Below, piece after piece: positions 1 through 9,072 of a stretch of 64,000 nucleotides of DNA; positions within the stretch are counted from its first letter, which is position 1, and every line of letters starts with the position of its first letter. This DNA comes from Enterobacter huaxiensis. Its GTDB lineage: Bacteria; Pseudomonadota; Gammaproteobacteria; Enterobacterales; Enterobacteriaceae. The notes beneath the pieces were generated by a model that made no database searches, was not told where the DNA came from, and was given only the letters and a program-made list of their open reading frames with translations. The position numbers and the translations under genes are program-made. Where the stretch lies: NCBI RefSeq assembly GCF_003594935.2, contig NZ_CP043343.1, positions 62,001 to 126,000 on the forward strand, written 5' to 3'.

Positions 1-1
1 C

Positions 2-1027
2 GGCCAGGTAACGCTCCGCGTGCAGCTCGACGCACGCGAGGATGGCTATCTGCTGCTGCGTATAGACGTTGAAGATACCGGCGAAGGTATTGATGAAGCC
101 ACCCGGGAGCGGTTGTTCCAACCCTTTGCTCAGGGCAACACACCCAACGTCGCACAGGGGAGCGGTCTGGGTCTCTATATCTGCCACACACTGACAACAA
201 TGATGGGCGGCAGCTTAGCGATTGACAGCGAGCCCGGCCGCGGAACCAAGGTCACGGTGTCCCTTGCGCTGCCGGTCATGGAAGGGCGGCAGGATGTCTC
301 TGATATACGGCCCGCCTCACAGCATTCCCGCGCTTCCCTGAGCGTGATGATTGTCGACGATAACCCCGTGGGCAGGCTGGTATTAAGCCAGCAGCTGAGC
401 TGGCTCGGTCACCGCGTCATCAGCGCCGACGGCTCAACGTCGGCGCTGGAAAAGCTGAAGGACGCTCGCCCTGATGCGGTCATCACCGACTGTAATATGC
501 CCGGCACGAGCGGATTTGAGCTGGCGCATATCATCCTGGGACGCTATCCCGAAGTGGCCATCTTTGGCGCGACCGCAGACGCGCGGGAGAGCGTGCGTGA
601 AAAGGCCAGGGAGGCTGGAATGCGCGATTGTCTGTTCAAGCCGGTAACCCTCAGTATGCTCACCGACCTCCTGGCGCCCCTCAAAAGCACCGCTCCGGTT
701 CCCGATGTACCGCAGCCGGAGTACGACCTGCCGCCAGAGCTGCTGGAGGGGGAAAACCTGCCCCTCTTTCTTTCGCTCCAGATTTCCGTCATTGATGAAT
801 CTCTCGCCCAGTTACGCGCATGGCACAACGCGCCGGAGACCGCTCTGCGCGAGACGCTGCACAGGCTGCGCGGTGGTATCGCGTTATTGGGCGTGCCAAC
901 GCTGGTAGCGCGCTGCGAAGAGCAGGAAGAGAATCCGGACAGCGAAGGCATTCACCGGCTGGAAGCTGAACTTGAGCAGCTTCGCGCCGCGCTACAGCGT
1001 TGGCATGATACGGGGCAACATCCTTAA
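2..1027 (+). CDS. Hybrid sensor histidine kinase, 3' part (EvgS/BvgS type)
   Basis: The reading frame is open from the window edge, so only the C-terminal part of a membrane sensor kinase is seen. In order it shows the ATP-binding end of a HATPase domain (DTGEG and GSGLGL boxes, about residues 15-85), a receiver domain (about 108-225, with the IVDD acid pocket, the TDCNMPG phospho-acceptor Asp and the FKP lysine) and a C-terminal Hpt domain with the LHRLRGG phospho-accepting His. This HATPase-REC-Hpt order is that of EvgS/BvgS unorthodox kinases, which pass phosphate to a LuxR-type response regulator. The sensory N-terminus and any partner regulator lie outside the window. Its GC-rich codon use differs from the fimbrial island downstream. 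Family assignment is firm; the signal is unknown. Confidence 0.85.
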   Translation, partial: GQVTLRVQLDAREDGYLLLRIDVEDTGEGIDEATRERLFQPFAQGNTPNVAQGSGLGLYICHTLTTMMGGSLAIDSEPGRGTKVTVSLALPVMEGRQDVSDIRPASQHSRASLSVMIVDDNPVGRLVLSQQLSWLGHRVISADGSTSALEKLKDARPDAVITDCNMPGTSGFELAHIILGRYPEVAIFGATADARESVREKAREAGMRDCLFKPVTLSMLTDLLAPLKSTAPVPDVPQPEYDLPPELLEGENLPLFLSLQISVIDESLAQLRAWHNAPETALRETLHRLRGGIALLGVPTLVARCEEQEENPDSEGIHRLEAELEQLRAALQRWHDTGQHP

Positions 1028-1153
1028 TCCGCGTCCTACATTCGATGAGGACGCGTCTGCATCGTTTTGGCTACCCGCGCTGCAGTACTCTTTTGTGCAC
1101 AGGAGATTGCCCGAGCATCAGCTCAGGCAATACATCAACAAAGGAGAAAGGCT

Positions 1154-1588
1154 ATGAAGAAATTAGTGTCCGTATTAACCGTCGTTGCCGCCATAGGGAT
1201 GTTTGCTTCAGCTTCTGCACACGCCGCTGAAACCTGTGCAGCCAAAAGCGCCGCGCTGGAAAAAGAGATTAAGATTGCCCAGCAGTATGGCAATACTTAC
1301 AAAGTGGACGGCCTGAAAAAAGCTCTGGCAGAGGTCAAGGCACACTGTACCAACGCAAGCGTGCTGGCTGATGCTCAGAAAGACGTGAGCAAGCTGGAGA
1401 AAAAACTGGCTGAAAAACGTGGCGACGTTGCTGAAGTTCAGGCCGATCTGGCAGAAGCTAAAGCAAAGGGTGATGCTAAGAAGATCGCCAAGTACCAGAA
1501 AAAACTGGCAGAAAAACAGGCGGATCTGCGTGAGATTCAGCAAGAGCTGAGCCAGGCTCGCGCCGAGCTGGCAGCCCTTAACAAGTAA
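1154..1588 (+). CDS. yqjC: DUF1090 family periplasmic protein (YqjC-like)
   Basis: A 144-residue protein with a clear Sec signal peptide (Met-Lys-Lys start, cleavage after the AHA near residue 24), then a short Cys-containing segment and a long Lys/Glu/Ala-rich region predicted to be alpha-helical coiled coil (about residues 70-144). This is the DUF1090/YqjC pattern; the family has no established biochemical role. The ATG at 1154 is chosen because AAGGAG (1141-1146) precedes it at good spacing and because the signal peptide starts there; longer in-frame starts lack both. A hairpin follows the stop. It is separated from the upstream kinase by 126 bases and may have its own promoter. Confidence 0.8.
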   Translation: MKKLVSVLTVVAAIGMFASASAHAAETCAAKSAALEKEIKIAQQYGNTYKVDGLKKALAEVKAHCTNASVLADAQKDVSKLEKKLAEKRGDVAEVQADLAEAKAKGDAKKIAKYQKKLAEKQADLREIQQELSQARAELAALNK

Positions 1589-1605
1589 GCCCTGTAGGGC
1601 TTAGT

Positions 1606-1629
1606 CGTGGGTAGCCAAAGCTGCCCACG
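1606..1629 (+). terminator. Hairpin after the DUF1090 gene
   Basis: A 10-bp stem with a CAAA-type loop (CGTGGGTAGC pairing with GCTGCCCACG, one G-T pair) lies 17 bases after the stop. A smaller AAGCCC/GGGCTT hairpin overlaps the stop codon. There is no long T run, so this may act as a weak or factor-dependent terminator, or protect the mRNA 3' end. Confidence 0.5.
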
Positions 1630-1639
1630 ATGTTGACGC

Positions 1640-2173
1640 AAGATGCAGATCCAGCATCGTTTCGCGCAGCTGCATTGGGTTCATCTCGCCCAGCCCCTTG
1701 AAGTGCTGCACGTTCGGCTTGCCCTTCTTGCGCAGCAGCTCCAGCACGCCGGCCGAGTCCCCTTCCACGAGGAACAGATCGGTGTGATTAAGATCTTGAG
1801 CGGTATAGTCCGCGGAACTTGCCCGGCAGCGTGGGTGTGGGGCAGCTGGTCAGCTTTTTACGCACCACTTTCTTGGCGACACGCAGGCGACGCTGAACAC
1901 TGGAGATCGCCATTTCAGCCAGCATTTCTGCGGCCTGTACGTTCTGTTTCAGCCACAGGGTAAACGCATCTTTCACCACCCCAGACACGAACGCCGCACA
2001 CTGGCGCGAAGAGAGGCGCTCTTTCGTCTGTCCTGCAAACTATGGTTCCCGCATTTTCACTGAGAGCACATACTCGCAGCGGTCCCAGATATCTTCCGCC
2101 GACAGCTTGCCGCCTTCCGGCGGCCACAGTAGCGTCCAATCGACCGCCTCGGTATCGCCAGAGAAATTATCAG
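1640..2173 (-). pseudogene. parE: parE (topoisomerase IV subunit B) relic with internal deletions
   Basis: Read on the minus strand, this stretch encodes recognisable ParE segments. They are GDTEAVDW..LLW.PEGG (about 2100-2170), KLSAEDIWDRC through the AEMAISS and KKVVRKKLTS segment (1830-2115), the Toprim-start motif LFLVEGDSAG (about 1750-1780) and KGLGEMNPMQLRET (about 1660-1700). Sequence that normally lies between PEGG and KLSAED, and between GDSAG and the VLEQLKRKK segment, is missing. There is a TAG stop near 2040 and a frameshift near 1800. It is therefore a decayed, twice-deleted copy of an essential chromosomal gene carried on the plasmid. A separate C-terminal parE scrap lies at 30908-31140 on the plus strand. 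Confidence 0.85.
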
Positions 2174-2184
2174 GAGTGTGCACA

Positions 2185-2343
2185 ATGATCACGAAGAAAC
2201 AAAAAGTAGTAGCTGGAAATACTTTCTCCGTAACCGTAGAACCATCGCCGTATGTAGCCATTAAGCCAGTGCTGGTAACGAACATTGCGCCCTTACAGGG
2301 CGAGCGTTATCGCTTCGCAATTCCGGTGATTTACATGCCCTGA
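2185..2343 (+). CDS. Small unrecognised protein (52 aa)
   Basis: The ATG at 2185 is preceded by AGGAG (2172-2176) at ideal spacing and the frame runs 52 codons to a TGA. The product is basic at its start and then rich in Val, Pro and Thr, with no signal peptide or membrane segment that I can see. I do not recognise it. The gene abuts the end of the parE relic on one side and an IS91-like relic on the other, so it may be the surviving 5' part of a longer gene. Confidence 0.35.
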   Translation: MITKKQKVVAGNTFSVTVEPSPYVAIKPVLVTNIAPLQGERYRFAIPVIYMP

Positions 2344-2399
2344 GCCCCAATTTAATACTCTGTGGCATGTATATCCGCGCCCTGCCAAACTGCTCTTCA

Positions 2400-3344
2400 C
2401 CGTCGATTGCGGCTGGAATTTGTTTATCAATAAGCTCGGCGATTGCGTGACCTCGTGGACCCGTCTCTGCGTCGAACGCATGCTTGCCTGCGGCCACGCC
2501 AGTATGAAAGTTCGCCGCTACTGCTGTTCATCAGCAGGCTGCACCCACAGCCGCTTCTTCTGCCAGAACTGCAAGTCCAAAGCCTGCAGCTCCTGCGGTT
2601 TCAAAGCCACCGATCAGCGGGTGTCGCAGCAGAGCCACATCCTCCCCGACTGTGACTGGCAGCATATCACGTTTACCATGCCCCACCTTCTTTGGCCCTT
2701 TTTTAACAACAACTGGCCACTGCTCAACGCACTCTTCCGTGCCGCCACCCGGGCCATGCTCCGGTGGGCCCGTAAACAGGGTGTGGAGGTCGTAATCTTC
2801 TGCGCCCTGCACACCTACGGCCGCTAGCTCAACCAGCCACCTGTCCGTCATCCTCGGCGGGCTGGATATAAAGCACGGAGTCTGGCGCGATCTCTTTTTT
2901 AAGAAGCAGCCCGTGGAGGAAATCTGGCGCGGAGCCGTCATCCGGCTGCTGCGCCACAGCTATGACCTGATAAATCCCAGAAAGTCTTGCCCGGGCTAGG
3001 GCCAAGAAGCAGTGGCAGCGCTATCTGTAGGCGCAGTATGGGCGCCGCTGGAAGGTCCACTTTGCAAAGAAAACCCAGGGCGCCTGGGGGAGCGTCAAAT
3101 TCCTCGGCCGCTACCTGAAGCGCCCGCCGGTGTCGGCAGCTAAGCTTAGGCACTACGGCGGCGGCGCCGTGGTGCACCACTGGTACGACCACCGTACGCA
3201 GCAGTACCGGCAGCAGACGCTGACCCAGAAAGTTATGATCGGGCGTTATATCAGCCACGTGCCGTCGAAGCATTTTAAAATGGTGCGCAACTATGGCTTT
3301 TTATCCAACCGGAAGCGGAGAGAGCTGCTGCCGAAGGTGTACGA
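2400..3344 (+). pseudogene. IS91-family (IS1294-like) transposase relic
   Basis: The plus-strand translation shows the Cys-rich zinc-binding region of IS91-family Y2 transposases (RYCCSS..CTHSRFFCQ.CKSKACSSCG), then the DCDWQHITFTMPHLLWPFF block and the CALHTYGR segment. The frame is broken by a TAG at about 2825 and by frameshifts. A later block in another frame (3130-3344) has KLRHYGGGAVVHH, RQQTLTQ and MIGRYISHVPSKHFKMVR. These elements move by rolling circle replication. The 3' end is cut at 3345, where an IS3-family element begins. It is not functional. Confidence 0.85.
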
Positions 3345-3369
3345 TGAATCGCCACGGATAATCTAGACA

Positions 3370-4260
3370 CTTCCGAGCCGTTGATAATACTGGTTTTCAT
3401 ATTCTGTCGGTGACATCTGATTGCTCGAACCATGCCGACGCTTACTGTTATAAAACATTTCGATGTAATCAAAAATATCGCTGCGGGCTTCTTCCCGCGT
3501 TCCGTAGAGCTTTTCTTTATCCGTTAGCGTTTCAGCAACTGGAAAAAGCTTTCTGCAACCGCATTATCGTGACAGTTACCGCGACGGCTCATGCTTTCCT
3601 CCTGGCCGTATGATTTCAGGAACGACTGCCACTCATGGCTTGTGTACTGACTGCCCTGGTCCGAGTGAACCAGCACCTGTTTTTGGGGATTACGCCGCCA
3701 TACAGCTATCAGCAGTGCGTTCAGGACAATGTCCTTTGTCATCCGGGATTGCATTGACCAGCCGATAATTTTGCGTGAGAACAGATCAACAACCACAACA
3801 AGATACAGCCAGCCTTCGTGGGTCCTGATGTAGGTTATGTCCGTTACCCAACGCTTATCCGCAGCATCCGGATTGCACTGTCGCTGGAGACTGTTGGGCG
3901 ATACAGTACTGGTCTCGCCTTTGCGTGCCAGCGGGCTCCGGTACCCGACCTGTGCCTTTATTCCGGCACGATTCATCAGTCGCCAGGCTCTGTTCACTCC
4001 GCACTGTTGCCCGCTATCCCGCAATTCCAGATGGATCTAGCGATAACCATAAACGCAACCGGACTCCAGCCAGACCTGTTTGATCTGTCCCGTCAGTCTC
4101 AGATCTACCTGGTGGCGCTGATAATACGGTTGCTTAAACCAGGCGTAAAAGCCACTGTGATGAACATCCAGCACCCTGCAGAGCAGACGAACAGGCCAGC
4201 AACGGGAGTTGTCACGAATATGGGCGTACCTCAGTCGGACAGCTTTGCGAAGTACGCCGC
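3370..4260 (-). pseudogene. IS3-family OrfB integrase, broken
   Basis: The DDE integrase catalytic region is visible: WVTDITYIRTHEGWLYL (first Asp), HSDQGSQYTS (second Asp) and NAVAESFFQLLK (Glu). An in-frame TAG interrupts the frame at about 4035 (GYR-stop-IHLE) and a frameshift near 3524 disrupts the C-terminal segment that should follow the catalytic Glu. The catalytic residues survive but no full-length protein can be made. Confidence 0.85.
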
Positions 4261-4515
4261 GGCTTTTTTTAATATGTCCCGTTCGTCAGTGACCCGCTTC
4301 AACTCGTTCTGGAGTCGGCGGATCTCGGCCTTAGCATCTGACTGTTCTTTATTAGTGGATGAGTCCGGACCGTACTTCTTTATCCAGGCGTAAAGGCTGT
4401 GGGTGGTGATATCAAGACGTGTTGCAACGCTGAAAACAGAATGACCGCGATCAATAACCTGTTTCACTGCTTCAATTTTAAACTCTTCGGGATAGCGTTT
4501 ACCGCTCATGGGCAC
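4231..4515 (-). CDS. IS3-family transposase OrfA
   Basis: An intact 92-94-residue protein with an N-terminal helix-turn-helix (KRYPEEFKIEAVKQV.. RLDITTHSLYAWIKKYG) and a C-terminal leucine-zipper-like helix ending in DILKKAAAYFAKLSD. This is the DNA-binding OrfA subunit of the IS3 group. The real start may be the internal Met at 4509. OrfA and OrfB are normally joined by a -1 frameshift in the A-rich stretch around TTAAAAAAAGCC (about 4262-4275). Confidence 0.85.
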   Translation of the reverse strand: MPMSGKRYPEEFKIEAVKQVIDRGHSVFSVATRLDITTHSLYAWIKKYGPDSSTNKEQSDAKAEIRRLQNELKRVTDERDILKKAAAYFAKLSD

Positions 4516-4568
4516 CTCGGAGTCATCTTAAATGACTCCGAGGTGCCTGTTAAACCCGTGGCGATTCA

Positions 4569-4690
4569 GGTGGCTTCAGAGATACCTGCATTCTGATAGG
4601 CATCTTTAACTGTTCGTGCGAGTTCAGCCAATTTAATCACGGCGATGATGTGATGATCTGTAAAACGGGCTTTACGCATAGTGATCTCCT
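4569..4690 (-). pseudogene. Second IS3-family orfA 5' fragment
   Basis: On the minus strand a good ribosome site (AAGGAG) and ATG at about 4679 start MRKARFTDHHIIAVIKLAE..RTVKDA, the N-terminal helix-turn-helix of another IS3 subgroup. The frame is cut after GISEAT, exactly where the 3345-4568 element ends. That element may therefore have inserted into or recombined with this one. Confidence 0.75.
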
Positions 4691-4735
4691 TAATTGAGAA
4701 ATCAATTATGCCGGAGGGTCTCAAAATCTGAAGAG

Positions 4736-5201
4736 GAAAGTTATTCGGGATACTTATAATATTACTAACTAAGAACTATGGATGCTATAGAAGTAGGCCA
4801 TGACTATTCGATAGTTTCATGCTGTCCTTTATTTACATAACTGGGACTTAACTGTCTATCATTGAATAATTCTGCTCAGTAAGATAGCTAATGTAGCATC
4901 CCTGCCAAAATCCTTCTATAACAATGACTTGCGTAAATTTCATTCTTTTATTGAACTTCCGTTTACTTTACAGGAAATAATTCTAATTGAGATGAGACAT
5001 TTACGGTTCATTTCTTTTAAAAGTGTAATGACTTTCCTATTATTTGTCTGGGGATTGACTAAAATTATCCGTATGTAAGAGAATATGTCTCATGAAGTAA
5101 ATCTTCATAACATAATTCAAATCTCTACCTTTGAGTTTTGAATTTATCGCAGGGCATCTCCTGTTTTAATTTTTCATTTTATAAAATTAATGGACTTAAT
5201 T
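4736..5201 (+). promoter_or_regulatory. AT-rich upstream region of the fimbrial operon
   Basis: About 470 bases of very AT-rich sequence with no plausible gene, lying directly upstream of the major pilin. Such regions in fimbrial operons usually hold the promoter and H-NS or activator sites. I see no unambiguous -35/-10 pair and no invertible-element repeats of the fimS kind. The regulatory role is inferred from position. Confidence 0.35.
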
Positions 5202-5726
5202 ATGAAAAAAACTCTCATTGCACTTGCTTTAATCTCCGCTCCTGTGCTGATGTCCACCGCAAACGCAGCAGACGGAAGCATTAACTTTACCGGTAACATT
5301 ACTGATGCTGCATGTACTGTTGATACAAACTCTGCAAGCCAGACTGTAACCCTGGGTAATGTAAGTTCCGCTGCATTCAATGCGGTCGGAAGCACTGCAG
5401 CTCCTACCAAGTTTGATATCAAACTGACTAACTGCCCAGAAACTGTTACCTCAGCTGCAGTTAAATTCGATGGTACTATTAATGCTACTAATAGCGATCT
5501 ACTGTCTGTTTCTAGTGATAGTACTGCTACAGGTGTTGGTATCGCTATTTATGAGGCCAATAGTTCTACTCAGGTCCCAATGCTGACCAGTTCAGCCTCC
5601 CAAACTATCGATAGCACTCTTGCAACAAATACTTTGTCATTCGTTGCTAAGTATATGGCTACAGCAGCTAAAGTAACTGCTGGTAGCGCAAATGCAGTAA
5701 CAGACTTTACTATTATTTATAATTGA
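5202..5726 (+). CDS. Type-1-like major fimbrial subunit
   Basis: A 174-residue pilin with a signal peptide (MKKTLIALALISAPVL..ANA, cleavage before ADGSINF). The mature protein starts with the SINFTGNITDAACTV donor-strand and first-Cys pattern, has its second Cys in the LTNCPE segment, and ends in the conserved penultimate Tyr (TIIYN). These are the marks of chaperone-usher pilins of the FimA family. It is first in an operon with chaperone, usher and two further pilins. A hairpin after its stop probably makes it the most abundant product. The start is the Met at 5202 because the signal peptide begins there; an in-frame ATG at 5190 would add four residues. Confidence 0.9.
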   Translation: MKKTLIALALISAPVLMSTANAADGSINFTGNITDAACTVDTNSASQTVTLGNVSSAAFNAVGSTAAPTKFDIKLTNCPETVTSAAVKFDGTINATNSDLLSVSSDSTATGVGIAIYEANSSTQVPMLTSSASQTIDSTLATNTLSFVAKYMATAAKVTAGSANAVTDFTIIYN

Positions 5727-5733
5727 TTTTTTT

Positions 5734-5756
5734 AAGCCCCTCAATATGGGGGGCTT
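5734..5756 (+). terminator. Intercistronic hairpin after the major pilin
   Basis: AAGCCCC (5734-5740) pairs with GGGGCTT (5750-5756) around a 9-base loop, between the major pilin stop and the chaperone start. The T run precedes rather than follows it. In pilus operons such structures give partial termination or mRNA protection so that major pilin exceeds chaperone and usher. That function is inferred here. Confidence 0.55.
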
Positions 5757-5773
5757 ATGAATGGAGTGGATTA

Positions 5774-6448
5774 ATGAAATGGTATAATGTTTTTTTTTTA
5801 ATACTAATCATAGGTAAGATTAACGGTGCTTTTGCTGGAGTAGTTGTGGGAGGAACTCGTGTTGTCTATGATGCCAGCAAACGTGAAGCGTCGATATCGA
5901 TAAAAAATCCTGAGAAAACAACTCCATATTTAATCCAGTCATGGGTTGAATCAGATAATTCTTCTGAGGTTAAAAAAGCACCGTTTGTAGTTACTCCACC
6001 ATTGTTTCGCTTAGATGCTGGTCAAGAAAATCTAATACGTATCATCAGTACAAATGGCCAACTACCGGAAGACAAAGAATCTGTTTTTTGGCTGAATGTT
6101 AAATCTATTCCGTCGTCTGAAAAAAATGATAAAAATCAGCTTCAGATAACTGTCAGGACGCGTATAAAAATATTTTATCGACCTGAGAGCATTAAGAATC
6201 AGAAATCTTCTGAAGCTTATAAACTTCTTACATTTTCTAAAAGCGGAAATGGTTTAGTAGTTCATAATCCAACACCCTTTTATATTTCATTTTATAGCTT
6301 AAAAGTAAATGGAAAAGAAATAAAAAATGTTGGGATGGTATCACCTAGGTCTACGTTGCCGATCCCTACAAATAATGGAAATACTGTTGCATATCAGACC
6401 ATTAACGACTTTGGAGGTATTACAAAAGAAATAATTGCTAATTTCTGA
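5774..6448 (+). CDS. Periplasmic fimbrial chaperone (PapD family)
   Basis: A 224-residue protein with a hydrophobic signal peptide and the PapD-family order: edge strand GVVVGGTRVVYDASKREASISIKN, then PYLIQSWVES, FVVTPPLFRLDAGQENLIRI and VFWLNVKSIP. The second domain ends with the ..VAYQTINDFGG region. It binds pilins in the periplasm by donor-strand complementation and hands them to the usher. The start at 5774 is preferred to an upstream in-frame ATG because GGAG sits just before it and the signal peptide starts there. Confidence 0.9.
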   Translation: MKWYNVFFLILIIGKINGAFAGVVVGGTRVVYDASKREASISIKNPEKTTPYLIQSWVESDNSSEVKKAPFVVTPPLFRLDAGQENLIRIISTNGQLPEDKESVFWLNVKSIPSSEKNDKNQLQITVRTRIKIFYRPESIKNQKSSEAYKLLTFSKSGNGLVVHNPTPFYISFYSLKVNGKEIKNVGMVSPRSTLPIPTNNGNTVAYQTINDFGGITKEIIANF

Positions 6449-6494
6449 AGATACTCCGTAGAAGCATGCTGTATATATAAATGAGAATTTAATT

Positions 6495-9029
6495 ATGTGT
6501 TCCAATGTTTCATTATATGCTAAAAATAGTAACTCAAGTGATTTGAGTATTAAATATATAGGTTGGAAGAAGATACTTGTTAGCTTTTCAATTATTGTTA
6601 CACCATGCGCACATAGTAACGAATACTTCAACCTTAATGCATTAGAAGCAATTGATGGAATACAAAATAAGATAAGTTTAGACAGTTTTTCTTCACGTGG
6701 ATCTCAGATGCCAGGGGTGTATCGAGTTGATATTTATGTAAATGATAATAAAGTAGATACGCGAAGCGTTAATTTCTCCATGCATGAGGGGAAACTGCAA
6801 CCTGTGCTTTTTGTCTCAGACTTAATTCTGATGGGTGTTAAAACTGAAGCGCTACCTAAGCTTAGCGGATTATCCCAGGATTATGAGATAAGGAAACTGG
6901 GGGATTTTATTCCTGCAGCAGAAAGTGTCCTCGACTTTGGTCAGCAGCGGCTTAACATTAGTATTCCGCAGGCCGCTATGAAAAATGATGCTCGTGGTTA
7001 TGTTGATCCTTCTTTATGGGATCAGGGGCTCCCTGCATTTTTTACTAATTATAGTTTTACAGGCTCTAAAACTAATTATAAAAATGGGCAAGAAGATGGC
7101 AGTAGTTCTTTTCTAAACTTAAGAACTGGCTTAAATTTTGGTGCATGGCGTTTAAGAAACTACTCAACATGGAATAAGAGTAATAATGACTCTAGTCATT
7201 GGAATAGTATTAACACGTATTTACAGAGAGATATAACAACCTTAAAGTCACAATTCTTAATTGGGGACACTAATACAGCCTCTGAAGTGTTTGATAGTGT
7301 ATCATTCAAGGGGGTTCAAATATCCTCTGATGACAATATGTTACCTGATAGTTTACGGGGTTTTGCGCCAGTTGTGCGGGGTATTGCTCAAAGTAATGCT
7401 CAGGTTACTGTAAGTCAAAATAATAATGTAATATATCAGACGTATGTAGCTCCAGGTGCATTTGAGATAAATGATCTTTATCCTACAGCATCAAGTGGTA
7501 ACCTTGAAATTAAAATCAAGGAGGCTGATGGGCGTGAAAGAATTTTCATACAACCATTCTCCGCTGCACCTATCATGCAGCGAGAGGGACGTCTAAAATA
7601 TTCTGTTTCAACAGGAAAATACGACTCTCAGAATAATAATGCGCGTAAACCAAACTTCGTTCAAAGTACGATGATCTATGGTTTACCTTATGACTCTACA
7701 GTATATGGAGGGATTTTAGGTGCAGATAACTATAAATCCCTCGCTGTCGGTGTTGGTCACGGTTTTGGAGATATAGGTTCTTTATCATTTGATGTCACTT
7801 TTGCAAAATCAAATATGATAGATGAGTCAAAAAAAGAAGGTGAGTCTTTTAGATTACAGTATGCTAAGAGTTTAGTTCAGACTGGTACATCAATCACGGT
7901 GGCTGGTTACCGTTATTCTACTAGTGGTTTTTATGACTTCTCTGAAGCAAATGAACTTCAATTCAATAACTCTGACTCGTGGCGATTACAAAAGAACAAG
8001 AGAAGCAAAACACAAGTTAACATAAGCCAGTCTTTTGGTGACTATGGTAGTATGTTTTTATCAGGTTATCAGCAAGACTATTGGCAGACTAAAGGTTATG
8101 AAAGGAATGCTTCTTTAGGCTATAATATAAGTTTTTCAGGTATTACTTATGGCTTAAATTACACATGGAGCCAGATGCCAAATGGAAAAGAGGCGGATAA
8201 ATTATTAGCATTTAACATGCAAATTCCTTTAAGTAAATGGATGCCAAATAGTTGGGTAACTTATAATTCTAACTCAGTAAATGGACGAAGCCCATCTCAT
8301 CAAATAGGTATAGGTGGTACAGCATTATCTGATAATCGTTTAAGCTATTCGTTACAGACTAACAGAAATGAGGGCGCAGGAAGCAATAGTAGCTCGACGT
8401 CAGTATCATATAAAGGGGGTAAAGGCATAGTAAATCTTGGATATAATTACAATAATATCTCACGACAGATCAACTATGGTGTACAGGGAGCTGCGATTCT
8501 TCACCCTTATGGTTTTACTCTAGCACAACCAATTGGAGACACTTTTGCTCTGGTTCGAGCTCCTGAAGCCTCTGGTGTGAAAATACAAAACAATGCAGGT
8601 GTTTATACCGACTGGGCTGGTAATGCTATCATTCCATATGTAACTACATATCGAAAGAATCGTATAGCGTTAGAAAGTGATACACTTGGAGAAGATGTTG
8701 AAATTGATACAAAGGTAAAAACTGTTATTCCCACACAGGGAGCTCTTGTCATGGCGAAATTTGATACGAGAGTAGGGTTAAGAGCATTCCTGACACTTAA
8801 GCACAATGGTCAATTCGTTCCTTTTGGTGCTAATGCAGTTCTTGAGGGTGACAACACGTCAAGTGGGATTGTTGGAAGTAATGGTGAGCTTTATATGAGT
8901 GGTTTGCCCTATCAAGGAAATATTAGGGTTAAATGGGGGCCTGATAAGCTTGATAGTTGTAATGTGGAATTAGCGATCACTGAAAAGAAAGTTAAAGGCA
9001 TCTTAACTTTAATAAGAGATTGTAAGTGA
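6495..9029 (+). CDS. Fimbrial outer-membrane usher (FimD/PapC family)
   Basis: An 844-residue usher of full family length. After an N-terminal extension and hydrophobic signal (about residues 25-42) come FNLNALEA, the NTD chaperone-binding region, the large TonB-less beta-barrel with the plug insertion (DSLRGFAPVVRGIA, QTYVAPGAFEINDLYPT), and two C-terminal domains (VVPTQGA-type and GQFVPFGA). The final Cys pair is typical. It forms the secretion pore that polymerises the fimbria. The signal peptide sits unusually far from the first Met, so the true start may be one of the later codons around residue 25. Operon member between chaperone and minor pilins. Confidence 0.92.
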   Translation: MCSNVSLYAKNSNSSDLSIKYIGWKKILVSFSIIVTPCAHSNEYFNLNALEAIDGIQNKISLDSFSSRGSQMPGVYRVDIYVNDNKVDTRSVNFSMHEGKLQPVLFVSDLILMGVKTEALPKLSGLSQDYEIRKLGDFIPAAESVLDFGQQRLNISIPQAAMKNDARGYVDPSLWDQGLPAFFTNYSFTGSKTNYKNGQEDGSSSFLNLRTGLNFGAWRLRNYSTWNKSNNDSSHWNSINTYLQRDITTLKSQFLIGDTNTASEVFDSVSFKGVQISSDDNMLPDSLRGFAPVVRGIAQSNAQVTVSQNNNVIYQTYVAPGAFEINDLYPTASSGNLEIKIKEADGRERIFIQPFSAAPIMQREGRLKYSVSTGKYDSQNNNARKPNFVQSTMIYGLPYDSTVYGGILGADNYKSLAVGVGHGFGDIGSLSFDVTFAKSNMIDESKKEGESFRLQYAKSLVQTGTSITVAGYRYSTSGFYDFSEANELQFNNSDSWRLQKNKRSKTQVNISQSFGDYGSMFLSGYQQDYWQTKGYERNASLGYNISFSGITYGLNYTWSQMPNGKEADKLLAFNMQIPLSKWMPNSWVTYNSNSVNGRSPSHQIGIGGTALSDNRLSYSLQTNRNEGAGSNSSSTSVSYKGGKGIVNLGYNYNNISRQINYGVQGAAILHPYGFTLAQPIGDTFALVRAPEASGVKIQNNAGVYTDWAGNAIIPYVTTYRKNRIALESDTLGEDVEIDTKVKTVIPTQGALVMAKFDTRVGLRAFLTLKHNGQFVPFGANAVLEGDNTSSGIVGSNGELYMSGLPYQGNIRVKWGPDKLDSCNVELAITEKKVKGILTLIRDCK

Positions 9030-9072
9030 TAGTTATTTTTTTCTCTAAAAAGCAATTGGAATTGGTGTGAAT

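Larger units (their letters stand above)
3345..4568 (-). mobile_element. IS3-family insertion sequence, complete but decayed
   Basis: The ends are visible as inverted repeats: TGAATCGCCACGG begins at 3345 and its complement CCGTGGCGATTCA ends at 4568, with further similarity inwards (..CGAG blocks). The element is 1224 bp and its two genes (orfA, orfB) read leftwards. orfB has an internal amber codon and a frameshift, so the element cannot move on its own. It is inserted into or beside the IS91-like relic. No clear target duplication was seen. A second, more decayed copy lies at 28357-29090. Confidence 0.85.

Noticed and set aside
5040..5201. Invertible fimS-like promoter switch upstream of the major pilin
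   Set aside because: No pair of short inverted repeats at a suitable distance was seen and no FimB/FimE-type tyrosine recombinase gene is present in the window.
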